From: Epiperipatus broadwayi
Taxonomy: Eukaryota; Onychophora; Udeonychophora; Euonychophora; Peripatidae
Assembly (NCBI GenBank): GCA_028023455.1
Contig: JAQFVV010012396.1
Coordinates: forward strand, 9,528,085 to 9,592,084
Length of the DNA: 64,000 nt
Reading direction: 5' to 3'
Of the stretch, positions 24,450 through 34,231 are shown in pieces. Below the pieces are notes generated by a model that had not been told where the DNA came from, did not search any database, and saw nothing but the letters and a program-made list of their open reading frames with translations. A program made the position numbers and the translations under genes. Within the stretch, counting starts at the first letter, position 1, and each line of letters begins with the position of its first letter.

Positions 24450-25360
24450 GTTCTTTAAAATTATTTATTAGGTATGTTGATGATTATTTGTTATACAGAA
24501 AGATAAAGTGAAGGATATTTTTGATAGATAGAATGCTTCTGATTATCATATTAAATTTATTATTGGGGGGGCGGGGTACATTTGAATTTGATAAATTAAA
24601 CTTTTTAGATTTAAGTGTTGATAAAGTTGATAATGTTTTATTCTATAGTCATTTTATTAAAGCAAAAAATTTAAGAAATATGTTAAAGCCAGACATTTAA
24701 CAACATTTTACTCATAAGAAATTTTATCGAATTTTTGTTATAGGAATAAATGACAATAATTTTGAAAATAATAGTTATATTCAGAGAAGTCAATTTGATT
24801 ATGACTATATTGAGTTAGGATATAATCACAAATTTATTAGGAATATTATATTCAATAAAAATATCTATAAATCTGTTAATAATAAAGATTTAATTGTTAA
24901 TGAAAATAAAGAGTTTATTTTTCTGCCATATGAGTCATCAATTAATAAATTGATTTATAAAAATAGTTTTTTATTTGATGATATTGGAAAAAAGGCCTGA
25001 ATTTTATTACTAAATAGTTAAAAACAGTGAATTGATTGCAAAATCTATTCCTGGGATAGTTTATAAGATGCCCTGTAGTTATCATAAAATATATATAGGT
25101 CAGAGTAAATTAAGTCTTAATGAAAGAGTTAAAGTTCATGAGAGTAGAGTTAAAAAGAGATATCAAAACTCAGCTTTGTATATATATATATAGTTAAATT
25201 TCACTTGAGAAGGTCTATTTGTTAATAGATGAACTCATGGTTGTATAAGAATTTTAGTAAAATTTTGTTGTTTTGGCTAGTATGTAGTGTTATATGAATT
25301 TCTATTATATATATATAAAATTGAAAATAATATAACATTACAATATTATCCAAAAAAAAA
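24450..25360 (+). mobile_element. Penelope-like element remnant (RT plus GIY-YIG)
   Basis: Reading across frameshifts: RYVDDYLLYRK (about 24469-24501) is a reverse-transcriptase catalytic box. LNFLDLSVDKVDN (about 24596-24634) is the PLE-type motif after it. FIFLPYESSINKLI (about 24917-24958) and then GIVYKMPCSYHKIYIGQS (about 25053-25106) give a GIY-YIG nuclease signature with YIGQ, followed by LNERVKVHES. RT followed by a GIY-YIG domain is the hallmark of Penelope-like elements. Several stops and frame changes show it is dead. PLE relatives are known to carry hammerhead ribozymes, which matters for the Pal elements here. Confidence 0.75.
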
Positions 25361-27060
25361 AATTGTAATTAAAATTTTTCCACAACCATGTTGAAATCAT
25401 TATAAATCATTAAAAGATGACAATAGATTCAAACCAAAAAAAAAAAAAGAATTTAAAAAAATAGTAGACAAATCCAAATATCAAAATATTAAAAGATATT
25501 ATAGAAAAGGCCACTGAATTTGAGGTCTTTTTTCATTAATTTATAGAAAATGCAAAACTCTATAAATATTTATACTTTAGTTAAAATATTTGGAACATTA
25601 AGACATAGACCTAGGATATCAAATTTTACTGCTTTAATCCTTAACTTATATCTTTTTCAATAATACACTAACCATAAATCAAACAGCAAAACAAGGCAGT
25701 ATCAAATATAAATATACTATAATTATATCAGATTAAATATGAGGTCAAAACCTAAATATCACAATATATACTTTAATATTATATTTTTATACATATATAT
25801 TTTATCCCCTTTAAATTAATGTATTCTTACTTTTATACTTATATTGCTCTATATTATTGTTTATCCCCACTTATTATAAGCTACTAATAACACTAAACAA
25901 AAGAAAATGTAAACAATTAAATGCATACATAGAAAAATAAAACATATCATTAATCTTTAAATATTTAATCTCCCAATACCTTTATAATATTTATCTGAAA
26001 TATAGAGATTAAAATTATCCAAACACCAACAAATAAATGTTTTCCTGAAGGTTTGTGATTATGGTGTTCTAGTTGTATTTTTATATTGGACTATTTCCAT
26101 CACTTAATAATATATGTATTGAACGTCTGTAGAAAAATTTAACTTTATTTAAATATTCCAAATACATTCAACTGTTAGTAATAGCACATCAAACAGGCTA
26201 GTATATGCACAATGTTTTGAGAGGTATTAGTCTCACCTCTTCTTCAGGTCTTGTTGGCCTGACCAGTGACAGTACTAGCATTTAAGTAGCCAGGTTCTAA
26301 TCCCATGCTAGTACTATCACTGGTCAGACCAGCAACACCTGAAGAAGAGGGGAGATTAATACCTCTTGGAACATTGTGCATATACTAACATGTTTGATGT
26401 GCTATTAATAACAGTTGAATGTATTTGGAATATTTAAATAAAGTTAAATTTTTCTAAAGACATTCAATACATATATTATTAGATGGTGGAAATAGTCCAA
26501 TATAAAAATATAATCAACAAATAAGAGTTGTAGAATTGTTTTTTCTTTCTTAACACAGAACACAAGTTTACAACATTTTATCTTTGGTAGGTTTGGTGTC
26601 TTATGGCAATCAAAATCATTTCAAATGTTTTTCCCAACTTACAATTAGCATCCCTTTTCACTGTTATACAATTTTCCTTGTAAAATAATTAACTGCATGA
26701 ATTCCAATGCAAACAATTATTCTCCAATTTGATATTCTTTCTTTCAACTTACAATAAAACTTCTTTCTGATTTTATTGAATACATATTTTCATTGTAGTC
26801 TTACTTTTTCATCATGACATTAATTTTTCATAACTTCATAATTTTATATTTTATAATTCACATTATCCCATTAGCATCACTTTCAAGTATTATCCTTTTA
26901 TTAGCTTAATATTTTATACCAAATTCTATTTGCTATGCAGATTGATATTATCTTGGATATAAGTTGTACATATCTTAAATATCATTTATCATTAGTGCTT
27001 ACTTGGTTTTCTTTCTCTTATATATTTTTTCCAATCTCATCTCATTAACAAGCAATTTAC
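25361..27060 (-). repeat. Diverged AT-rich repeat related to 47.1-48.1 kb, interrupted by a palindrome
   Basis: Blocks such as CCTAAATATCACAATATA (about 25751-25768), TTGTTTATCCCCACTTATTA (about 25856-25875) and the T-rich stretch at 26760-27060 have counterparts in the same order around 47390-48090. No conserved protein was recognised. Strand is a guess from the pyrimidine-rich plus strand. Confidence 0.4.
26074..26511. repeat. Large palindrome with B-box-like centre
   Basis: Arms of about 200 bp (about 26074-26278 and 26306-26511) are near-complementary. The central loop contains AGGTTCTAATCCC (about 26292-26304), a good match to the tRNA B-box consensus. Each arm has CTGAAGA, a 6-bp AGAGGT/ACCTCT hairpin and a GAAAC-like block, which superficially resembles a hammerhead, but helix I is absent. 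No convincing target-site duplication was found. Confidence 0.75.
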
Positions 27061-27890
27061 TCATCTTTATAGTGTGCCAGTTGGATGTGTATATTGGTTT
27101 AATCCAATTCGAATACTAGGTAAAAGTATCTTGAGGCCACTCATACGTGAAATATAAAAATCAAGAATACTATGATCTCTGCCCTATTTGACTATTTTTG
27201 AGTCTAACTATGAATCAACAACATATCCGAGACACGCATAAATTATTTTATAACCCGGTCCAAGCTTAGCATCAGGGTAGAGACAATGGACTAGAATACT
27301 TAAAGAACAAAAATAAGTTAAATGTGCCAATATAATATAAGTTAAGTGCTTGTGCGTGCTTGGATCATCAAATAAATAACATAAAAGGTTTAAAAAAAAT
27401 TTAAGACTAAAGCTTTTTGTTTTAAATGAAATACTTTAATAAATGCAGTTTAAAATATTATTAGTGTTTTAAATATATATATATCTGCTATTCCCCAAAT
27501 TAATCCCCAATGAATAATTTTACAATGAGGCAGTTTCAATGATGTATAATTCTGCGGCCTGGGTATGATTTTTCCAATTTAAATCAATTTATCAAACTGT
27601 GCTCCCTCGATAAAGCAAAACTGAATTAACTATTTCACAAAGCATTCTCGTTGCTTTGTGCTTTATAAATAATTTAAAATATCTAAAGAGTTCTTTAAAT
27701 AACTAATATTTAACTGTGGAATGAATACGAACAAAATAAGTGTTATCGAGGAAATCGAATTGGCAAACAAAAGGAAACTTAACTAGTATTAATTCACAAA
27801 TATTCATTTCAAATTGGAAATATTTTCAAATAAAGAAATAATTTATACTACATAAGGAAACAAAATATATAATATAGAACTAAACTTGGA
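27060..27890. other. Unassigned region
   Basis: A less AT-rich patch at about 27060-27300 and a short hairpin (CACAAAGCATTCTCGTTGC, 27635-27660) are present. No gene or known element was recognised. Confidence 0.35.
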
Positions 27891-27894
27891 TTGC

Positions 27895-28410
27895 ATCTGT
27901 AGATACAGTAGTTCAGACCATGTAAAATTTATGGAATCTTGTGTAAACCAATAAAACAACTTTTACATACATGTGTAAAACTACAACTACAGACTACCCA
28001 TGTAACCACAGCAATCTAAGCTATGTAAAACCATTCTAACTAACTGACTGCATAAATAAACTTTTACATACATAAACCTACACGTATGGATTGCTGATGA
28101 AACCACGGCAATCCAAGCCAAGTAAAACCCTTGTAACTAATCCACAGCATGACATTTTTTTTGTAATCTCATGTAAATCAATAAATCAACTTTTATGTAT
28201 GTAAACCTATATCTATGGATTCCCCATATAACCACAGCAATCCAAGTTATGTAAAACCATGTAACTAATTCACAGCATGTTAAAATTCCTGTAATCCTGG
28301 GTAAAACAATAAATCCATTTTTGTATATGTAAACTTACAACTACGGATTGCCTATGTAAAGACAGCAATCCAAGCTATGTAAACTCTTGTAACCCTTTAA
28401 GACAAATAAA
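27895..28410. repeat. Tandem array of ~115-128-bp units, about four copies
   Basis: Recurring landmarks per unit are CTTTTACATAC, ACGGATTGCC, ACCACAGCAATCCAAGC, TATGTAAAACC and TAACTAATTCACAGCATG. Start points are near 27915, 28030 (truncated), 28147 and 28275. The units differ by many substitutions, so the array is old. It looks like a small satellite or minisatellite; AATAAA occurs in most units. Confidence 0.75.
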
Positions 28411-29090
28411 GCTTACCATTGAAACATATATATATATTACATTAAAATAAGGAATAGCGAAAGGGGAAAATTTAAGCATAAATAGATGATCAAGTTAAAA
28501 TAAATATAAATCTAAATTTTAAGATAAAAAGAGATACATTACGAAATAAAATAAATTAATGAAACATTTAAAGAAAGGTACTTATATTAAAAGGGAAAGT
28601 AAAAGTTCATGAGGAGATCATTAAAAGTTACCAGTCCTTGTTTAGTTAGTCCAGTTTCCTCGACGTCCGTGGCTTGATTACATACATGGAGTTATTTGTC
28701 CAGACAAAGAGATTTGGAATAGAAAGCATTTTGACATGAAGGGCGCGCACACAGCTCACAGTTCGGTTTTACTAGATACTTGACACTTTACAACATTTTG
28801 ATGGATTAGGACCCCAATGGCAGGCAAAGCTGATGAACTTATCCACCGTACATGGTCACGTCCACCAAATTAATAGAAATTTTAAAGGGTCACATGTTTA
28901 AATCAGAACAGGAATTCTCTGCAAAACTAGGACACAGTGATTTTCAGTATTTATATTTCAGTGCAACCTCGGAGGATCATTAGACTTGGTCACCATAACA
29001 AAAACAGTGGAGGTAGGTAGTAGAACTCTTCAAAAGAGTCGACGAATAGCAGCTAAGTACATTTTCAAAATTATTTCAATAACAAGTTCA
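28411..29090. other. Unassigned less AT-rich block
   Basis: The block at about 28620-29000 has a more mixed composition, with GACGTCCG and GGGCGCGCACAC. Short frames only, none recognised. Confidence 0.3.
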
Positions 29091-29262
29091 GAAATACTTT
29101 CAGAGTCAATCTCTGAATAATATAATTTTAGAATAGAATCTAGGCAAATTTCAGAAGAATTTCTGCATAATAAATCTTTGAACAGAATCTCAATCAATCA
29201 AGAACAAAATCTGAATGCCTTCCCGCACAAAATCTGAATGACCTAAAGAACAAAATCTGAAT
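29091..29262. repeat. Degenerate short tandem repeat
   Basis: The motif ACAAAATCTGAATG occurs three times at about 29204, 29226 and 29250, spaced about 22-25 bp. Weaker versions (CAGAATCTCAATC, CAATCTCTGAATAAT) precede it. A frame across it on the minus strand has no recognised domain. Confidence 0.55.
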
Positions 29263-30600
29263 GAAGAATGAATCAAGTCTTTTGTTCTCCCACCTTTTAT
29301 CCTTTTCGGAGATACTTTTCTATTGTTTTTGTGTATGATTCTAGATCTTGATACGCCCCCCATGCTCCTTTGTTTCAAAGTAACTTTTTGCTAAAAATAA
29401 ACTTGAATTTCTTATTATCAAATTTTGCTTTTAACTTCGAATTTGATTTATTAAAAAGACCATCTTTAATTTGCCTTGAATGAAATACTAATTGAAAATG
29501 CCATTACTTTAGGAATGCTGGCAGGCTTATCTTAAAATAAAATCATACGACATATTTTTAACAAAATTAAAAGAAAAATATTTTATTATTTCTTTTAATA
29601 AAATGACATTGCATTTAATCATATATATATACGCTTGACGTACATATATGTTTAATTAATAAATTTTGAAAAAGAAATTTTTATAAACTATTTAATTTTA
29701 ATCAGAATTTATTTTAAAAGAGCATTTTAATGTAAATAGCTAATTTAATGACCGTTGAATATGCAAAATGAAACACTTTAATTTTATATTTAATGAAAAA
29801 CTCTGTTGATACTTGAATATAAACTTAACACAGGTTTACAATGTCGGGAAGTTTATAACAGGCTGTGAGGCATGGATCGGACTTCTGGATCCATTGCTTC
29901 AATAGTAAACATTTGAAATCTTATACTAAAAATGTAGATAAAAAAATTCATCTATTTTTTTTTCCTTTTTGTTTATTCTGTAAAAATACATCCATCTACT
30001 TTTTTTATTCATTATATAAAATTCAACTATAATGTCAATCATACACAACTGTCTTAATGAAATAATTAACCATATTCCTATAAATTTTATCTGATTTAAA
30101 TTATTAATTACATATAATTCATTATGCTTTCTTGTAGTATTAATCTTCAGCTTTTCTTAGGTAAATACTTTCATTAAAATTATTTACTGAGTTACTTTTC
30201 GTGATCTTCAAGTTTCTGTGATTCAATTTAACAGGAATATTTTTCCTTCAGTTTGTCTATTTGTCTAAAACCTGTCCATTATAGTTTTATTAATAACACA
30301 ATGTAGACTTAAATAAGCTTGCTTTGTAATTAATTTATTACGTATTGATATAATACTCATTGTTCTTGAATCTATTTCCTTTTTTATCTGATAACAAGCT
30401 TGTATAGATTTACCACTTTTTCCTTCTATTTTTGTTATTACTTTAAACAATATAACGATTCTAATTGTATTTTTTTCAAAGGATTGAATATTGGTTACTG
30501 CCACCAAAGATTTTAAGATATTTACTCCATAATTTCCAAGAGGCTTTATAAAACAATTTTAGGCTATTAATTAAATATTAGTTATTTTACTTTTTAAAAT
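29263..30600. other. AT-rich spacer
   Basis: An 80-codon minus-strand frame at 30265-30507 is the longest open stretch; it has no domain I can name and may be a LINE or other element remnant. Confidence 0.35.
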
Positions 30601-31075
30601 CTCTAAACAGAACACTCCTATCTCCAGACCAACTGGTTTCAAGCTTATGTCTCAGCTCAGTGAAGAGCTAGAATATTCAGACACTAGATCTAAAACATCA
30701 ACTCAAAAACCAGCACTTATTTCATACATAATATTCAACTAGAAACTCTGAAATTTTCAGACATGAAAATGTCTTTAACTCCAGCTATCTAACTTAAATA
30801 GCTATATGGGATTAAACCAAATTCAGATTACCATATTTTAATATATAAATATTATATTTTAATATATAAATATTATATTTAAACCTCACTATACTGTAAA
30901 TATTATATAAACTTAAGAGCATGCGAACGCTCTAAACAAGCTTCTTTTTATATATATATATTGTGATAAATGCTACTACAAGAGAAGGCATTCAAATCAT
31001 CTTTATCTTAGATAAAGTTTACATATTGGTAATTGCAAGCTATATATAAATCATGTGACATCTGACTTATTATTA
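30601..31075 (-). mobile_element. Pal-2 retroposon fragment(s)
   Basis: The left half reads, on the minus strand, like the 36555-36760 part of the Pal-2 locus, including the hammerhead-like core. The right half (about 30955-31075: GTGATAAATGCTACTAC, CATATTGGTAATTGCAAGC, AATCATGTGACAT) matches 36375-36480. Two 25-bp AT repeats lie between (about 30835-30885). Ends are not defined by a duplication. Confidence 0.6.
30621..30666 (-). ncRNA. Hammerhead-like motif (Pal-2, minus strand)
   Basis: On the minus strand: TCTTCA, CTGA..., a hairpin region, GAAAC, then ACCA/TGGT pairing as a 4-bp helix III, GTC and TGGAGA. TCTTCA pairs with TGGAGA over 6 bp; compared with TCCTCA/TGGGGA elsewhere both strands changed at the same pair (C-G to U-A), a true compensatory change. 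The CTGANGA block carries a 2-base insertion (CTGAGCTGA), so this copy is probably inactive. Confidence 0.5.
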
Positions 31076-31724
31076 TTACTGTAAATATTATAAAAAATTA
31101 ACTATTAACAAATAATCTTAAGTTATATTTTATTATAACCCTTATCTTTCCTAGCTTTACAACCAAATATAATTATTTATAAAATTATTCACCTAAAATT
31201 TACTTTTAATTTAATTTATGGGGTGTACCAATCTAAAAGGGTACACTATATACATACAAATTTATTTTTTAAACAATGTATTCTTTATCTTAAACTTCAA
31301 TACATTGCAACTACCCACTATATAAAATCTCAGAACAATCTCTTATTACTTATGTAATTTGTGAATAACCTTCACTCATCCTGTGGATTAAAGAAATAAA
31401 TCCTTGGCTCTCACTGCCTGTCTTAACAATTTGATATTTTTTTATTATACGACTCTTTTTCAAAGTAGAAACTGGTTTCTATCTACTTTTAATACGTCAT
31501 AAAAACATGAAAAAATGTTTTTTTTTTTTTTTTTTTTTTTTGGGGGGGAGTTCTTTTGTTAGATAAGATGTACTAATTCAATTCATAATTTTTGATAAAA
31601 TACATACAGTTCCAATATTGTATAAATTTGATCAATTAATCTTTTAAAAACATTGATATATTAAATTATACATAGGTAATAATTGAAGAAACAATAATTA
31701 TTGCTATTATTATATTTAATATTC
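31076..31724. other. AT-rich spacer with a T/G homopolymer
   Basis: A run of about 23 T's followed by 7 G's lies at about 31519-31548. A phrase with GTGTACCAAT (about 31220) is echoed near 49700. No gene. Confidence 0.4.
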
Positions 31725-31990
31725 TGAACAAGCACTAACCTGTATTTAATGCACTTTAAAATTTGCAATAATCAAGCATATTTTGCCAATAGAAGGATCT
31801 TCTAAACCACAACATAAGATAGCGACTTTTATAAAGATAAGAGCGGCCATCTTATCTTTAACCTAAATGTCCATTTATATAGGCGAATCTGAAGCATCTT
31901 GATTTGGAAGCATGAAGTAGTTGTTTTCTTCACTGTTTAAATCCACTATTTCCTTTACAAATTAACTTACGTGAAATCTTGCGATTTATA
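31725..31990 (+). repeat. Direct copy of one arm of the 32-kb foldback
   Basis: About 260 bp closely match 32085-32340 in the same orientation (CAATAATCAAGCATATTTTGCC, landmarks GCGGCCATCTTATC and TTCTTCACTGTTTAAATCC). It probably arose by partial duplication or a separate insertion next to the foldback. Confidence 0.75.
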
Positions 31991-32040
31991 GCGAGTTAAT
32001 AGTATGATCTTAATGTTGGAAATTCTATAAACTATTGAAG

Positions 32041-32632
32041 AGTAGTAATTAATTTATAGAGTGCACAGAAAGCTTATGTAAATAGTCTGAACAGGCACTA
32101 GCCTGTATTAAATGCACTTTAAAATTTGCAATAATCAAGCATATTTTGCCGATAGAGGGATTTTCCAAACCACGACACAAAATAGTGAATTTTATAAGGA
32201 TAAGAGTGGCCATCTTATCTTTAACCTAAATGTTCATTTATATAGGTGAATCTGAAGCATTCTTGATTTGGAACCATGAAGTATTTGTTTTCTTCACTGT
32301 TTAAATCCACTATTTCCTTTAAAAATTAACTTACGCAAAATCTTGTGATTTGCAGTGAATTAATAGTGGATTTAAACAGTGAAGAAAACAACTATTTCAT
32401 GCTTCCAATCAAGATGCTTCAAATTTGCCTATATAAATGGACATTTAGGTTAAAGATAAGATGGCTACTCTTATCTTTATAAAAATCGCTATCTTGTATC
32501 ATGGTTTGGAAGATCCCTCTATTGGCAAAATATGCTTGATTATTATGAATTTTAAAGCACATTGAATACAGGTTACTGCCTGTTCAGACTATTTACATAA
32601 GCTTTCTGTGCACTATATAAATTAATTACTAT
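32041..32632. repeat. ~590-bp foldback directly behind the ASB-type gene
   Basis: Arms at about 32041-32345 and 32350-32632 are near-complementary: GTGCACAGAAAGCTTATG (left) pairs with CATAAGCTTTCTGTGCAC (right). The spacer is almost nil. It starts about 30 bp past the second poly(A) signal of the minus-strand gene at 32732-34228. A faint relative is at about 62935-63075. Confidence 0.8.
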
Positions 32633-32661
32633 ATTTAATATTGTTTTGTGTAGTGTAATTA

Positions 32662-32719
32662 TTTATTTTTTTAAAGTAATATTCCTCTTTTAAAAAAAAA
32701 AATTAAACAATCATTTATT
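32662..32719 (-). promoter_or_regulatory. Poly(A) signals of the ASB-type gene
   Basis: On the minus strand two AATAAA hexamers follow the stop codon: 32714-32719, about 13 nt downstream, and 32662-32667, about 65 nt downstream. The second has a more usual distance. In sequence this AT-rich, chance AATAAA is common, so which is used cannot be told. Confidence 0.4.
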
Positions 32720-32731
32720 ATCAATAATCAA

Positions 32732-34228
32732 TTATAAAAAATTAAAACATAAAATGTCTTTAATTTTATAAGGAACTGATAAAGATTTAATATTTTTTAA
32801 TAGTGGACGACTAATATGTTTTTTAGTTTCAGAGCAGCATAAATACTGCAATGAAAGCAGCTGTCCACATAGCTTCATTATATCATCAAAAAACATGGCA
32901 TTGTCCTCTAAAATAAGAGGATTTAAATTACCAATATAGTCTTCTAAGGCATTTCTTTCTTGGGATAAATCAAGTCCAGCTTTTATAAATAAGTTTATTA
33001 CTTTTTTGTCTATAATATATGGTCTTGAAGATTTAATTGTAAATTTAGCGACAGCTACTTGTAAGGCTGTCATAAATATATTTCCATGTCTATGACCATA
33101 AAAAGAACACCCATTTTTTATAAGTGCCTTAACAACATCATCATGATTAAGCTGAATAGCAATTTCTAATGGACTAATATTGTCATCATTAAGGTGGTTA
33201 ACATCAAAGCCAAGAGAAGCCAATACATTTACAGCTTGATAATTACCTGAAGCACAGGCTATATGAAATGGCATATTGCCAAAAAAATTTTTTGCATAAA
33301 TATCAGCTTTGTATTCGATAAGTAATTCCATAAGTTCTAAATTAAAAACAATGCAAGCTTGATGGAGAGCAGTATTTCCTTCATCATTACCCTTATTTAT
33401 ATTGCAATGGTATTCTAAGAGTTTTTTAACAATAGAATTATACCTGTAAGAGCTTGCATATACTAAGGGCACAGAATATTTATGAATGGTCATGTTGTTT
33501 GGATCTGCTCCATAATGTAACAAAAGTTCAACACCATCACAGTTATTACTTTCAATAGCCCATTCAATGGGATAAGAACCATATTTTGAGATTTGGGATG
33601 GATTGGCTTTATATTGTAAAAGGATTTCAATGAGTTCTCTACTTTCAAATGCACATGCATAAAAAAGAGGACTAATATTACTGATATCACTCAAATTAGG
33701 ATCACAGCCAGCATCTAATAACAATTTTAACGCTTCACTATTCTCTTTTCTGCCAGGATTTGTTAAGATATGATGTAAAACTGTTTTCTTTTTAATGTCT
33801 TGAGCATTCACATTAACTTTAAATGATATTAAAAGTTTAATTACCACAATATTAAAATGAATACATGCTATAAGAAGAGGTGTGCGCAGGTTATCATCTT
33901 GTGCATTAATATCAGCACCACTCTCAACCAATAAAGTAATTATATTTACATTTTCATTTAAACAGGCCAAATGAAGTGGGGTCGAATTGTTATTATTTGT
34001 TTGATTAACATTGCTGCCAGAATTGATAAGTGTTTGAACTACTTCAAGATGTCTAGTAATAGAAGCAAGGTGAAGAGGTGTATTCTTTTGCTCATCTAAT
34101 TCATTAACATCAAATCCTTCTTTAATCAAATTATTTACAATATGATTCAAACCATGTTTAGCTGCATTCAGTAACATTTCTTCTAATATGTAAACATATA
34201 AAGCTGTTGGAAAATTCAACAGATATGT
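32732..34228 (-). CDS. Ankyrin-repeat SOCS-box (ASB-type) protein, large 3' exon
   Basis: The reading frame is open from a splice acceptor to a stop, 498 codons. A pyrimidine-rich tract ending in CAG at 34229-34231 is followed by the exon at 34228, in phase 0; upstream coding exons were not found. The first in-frame ATG is at 34175-34177, so the gene could also start there. About eleven ankyrin repeats follow (TPLHLA, TPLHLAC, TPLLIAC, TALHQAC and similar). The last 40 residues form a SOCS box: SLQYLC as BC box and LSVPYKIKDIL as Cullin box. ASB proteins are substrate receptors of Cullin5/Elongin B-C ubiquitin ligases, binding targets through the ankyrin repeats in the cytoplasm; this role is inferred from the family. 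The BC-box position that is usually hydrophobic after the cysteine appears to be Thr. No stops or frameshifts interrupt it, unlike everything around, so it is likely a functional host gene. The family member cannot be named. Confidence 0.85.
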   Translation of the reverse strand, partial: TYLLNFPTALYVYILEEMLLNAAKHGLNHIVNNLIKEGFDVNELDEQKNTPLHLASITRHLEVVQTLINSGSNVNQTNNNNSTPLHLACLNENVNIITLLVESGADINAQDDNLRTPLLIACIHFNIVVIKLLISFKVNVNAQDIKKKTVLHHILTNPGRKENSEALKLLLDAGCDPNLSDISNISPLFYACAFESRELIEILLQYKANPSQISKYGSYPIEWAIESNNCDGVELLLHYGADPNNMTIHKYSVPLVYASSYRYNSIVKKLLEYHCNINKGNDEGNTALHQACIVFNLELMELLIEYKADIYAKNFFGNMPFHIACASGNYQAVNVLASLGFDVNHLNDDNISPLEIAIQLNHDDVVKALIKNGCSFYGHRHGNIFMTALQVAVAKFTIKSSRPYIIDKKVINLFIKAGLDLSQERNALEDYIGNLNPLILEDNAMFFDDIMKLCGQLLSLQYLCCSETKKHISRPLLKNIKSLSVPYKIKDILCFNFL

Positions 34229-34231
34229 CTG

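Noticed and set aside
26205-26365. Hammerhead ribozyme in the 26-kb palindrome
   Set aside because: The sequences outside CTGAAGA and GAAAC do not pair as helix I and the expected cleavage base would be G, which is not allowed.
33490-33690. 66-codon minus-strand frame inside the ankyrin gene
   Set aside because: A shifted-frame shadow of the ankyrin repeats.
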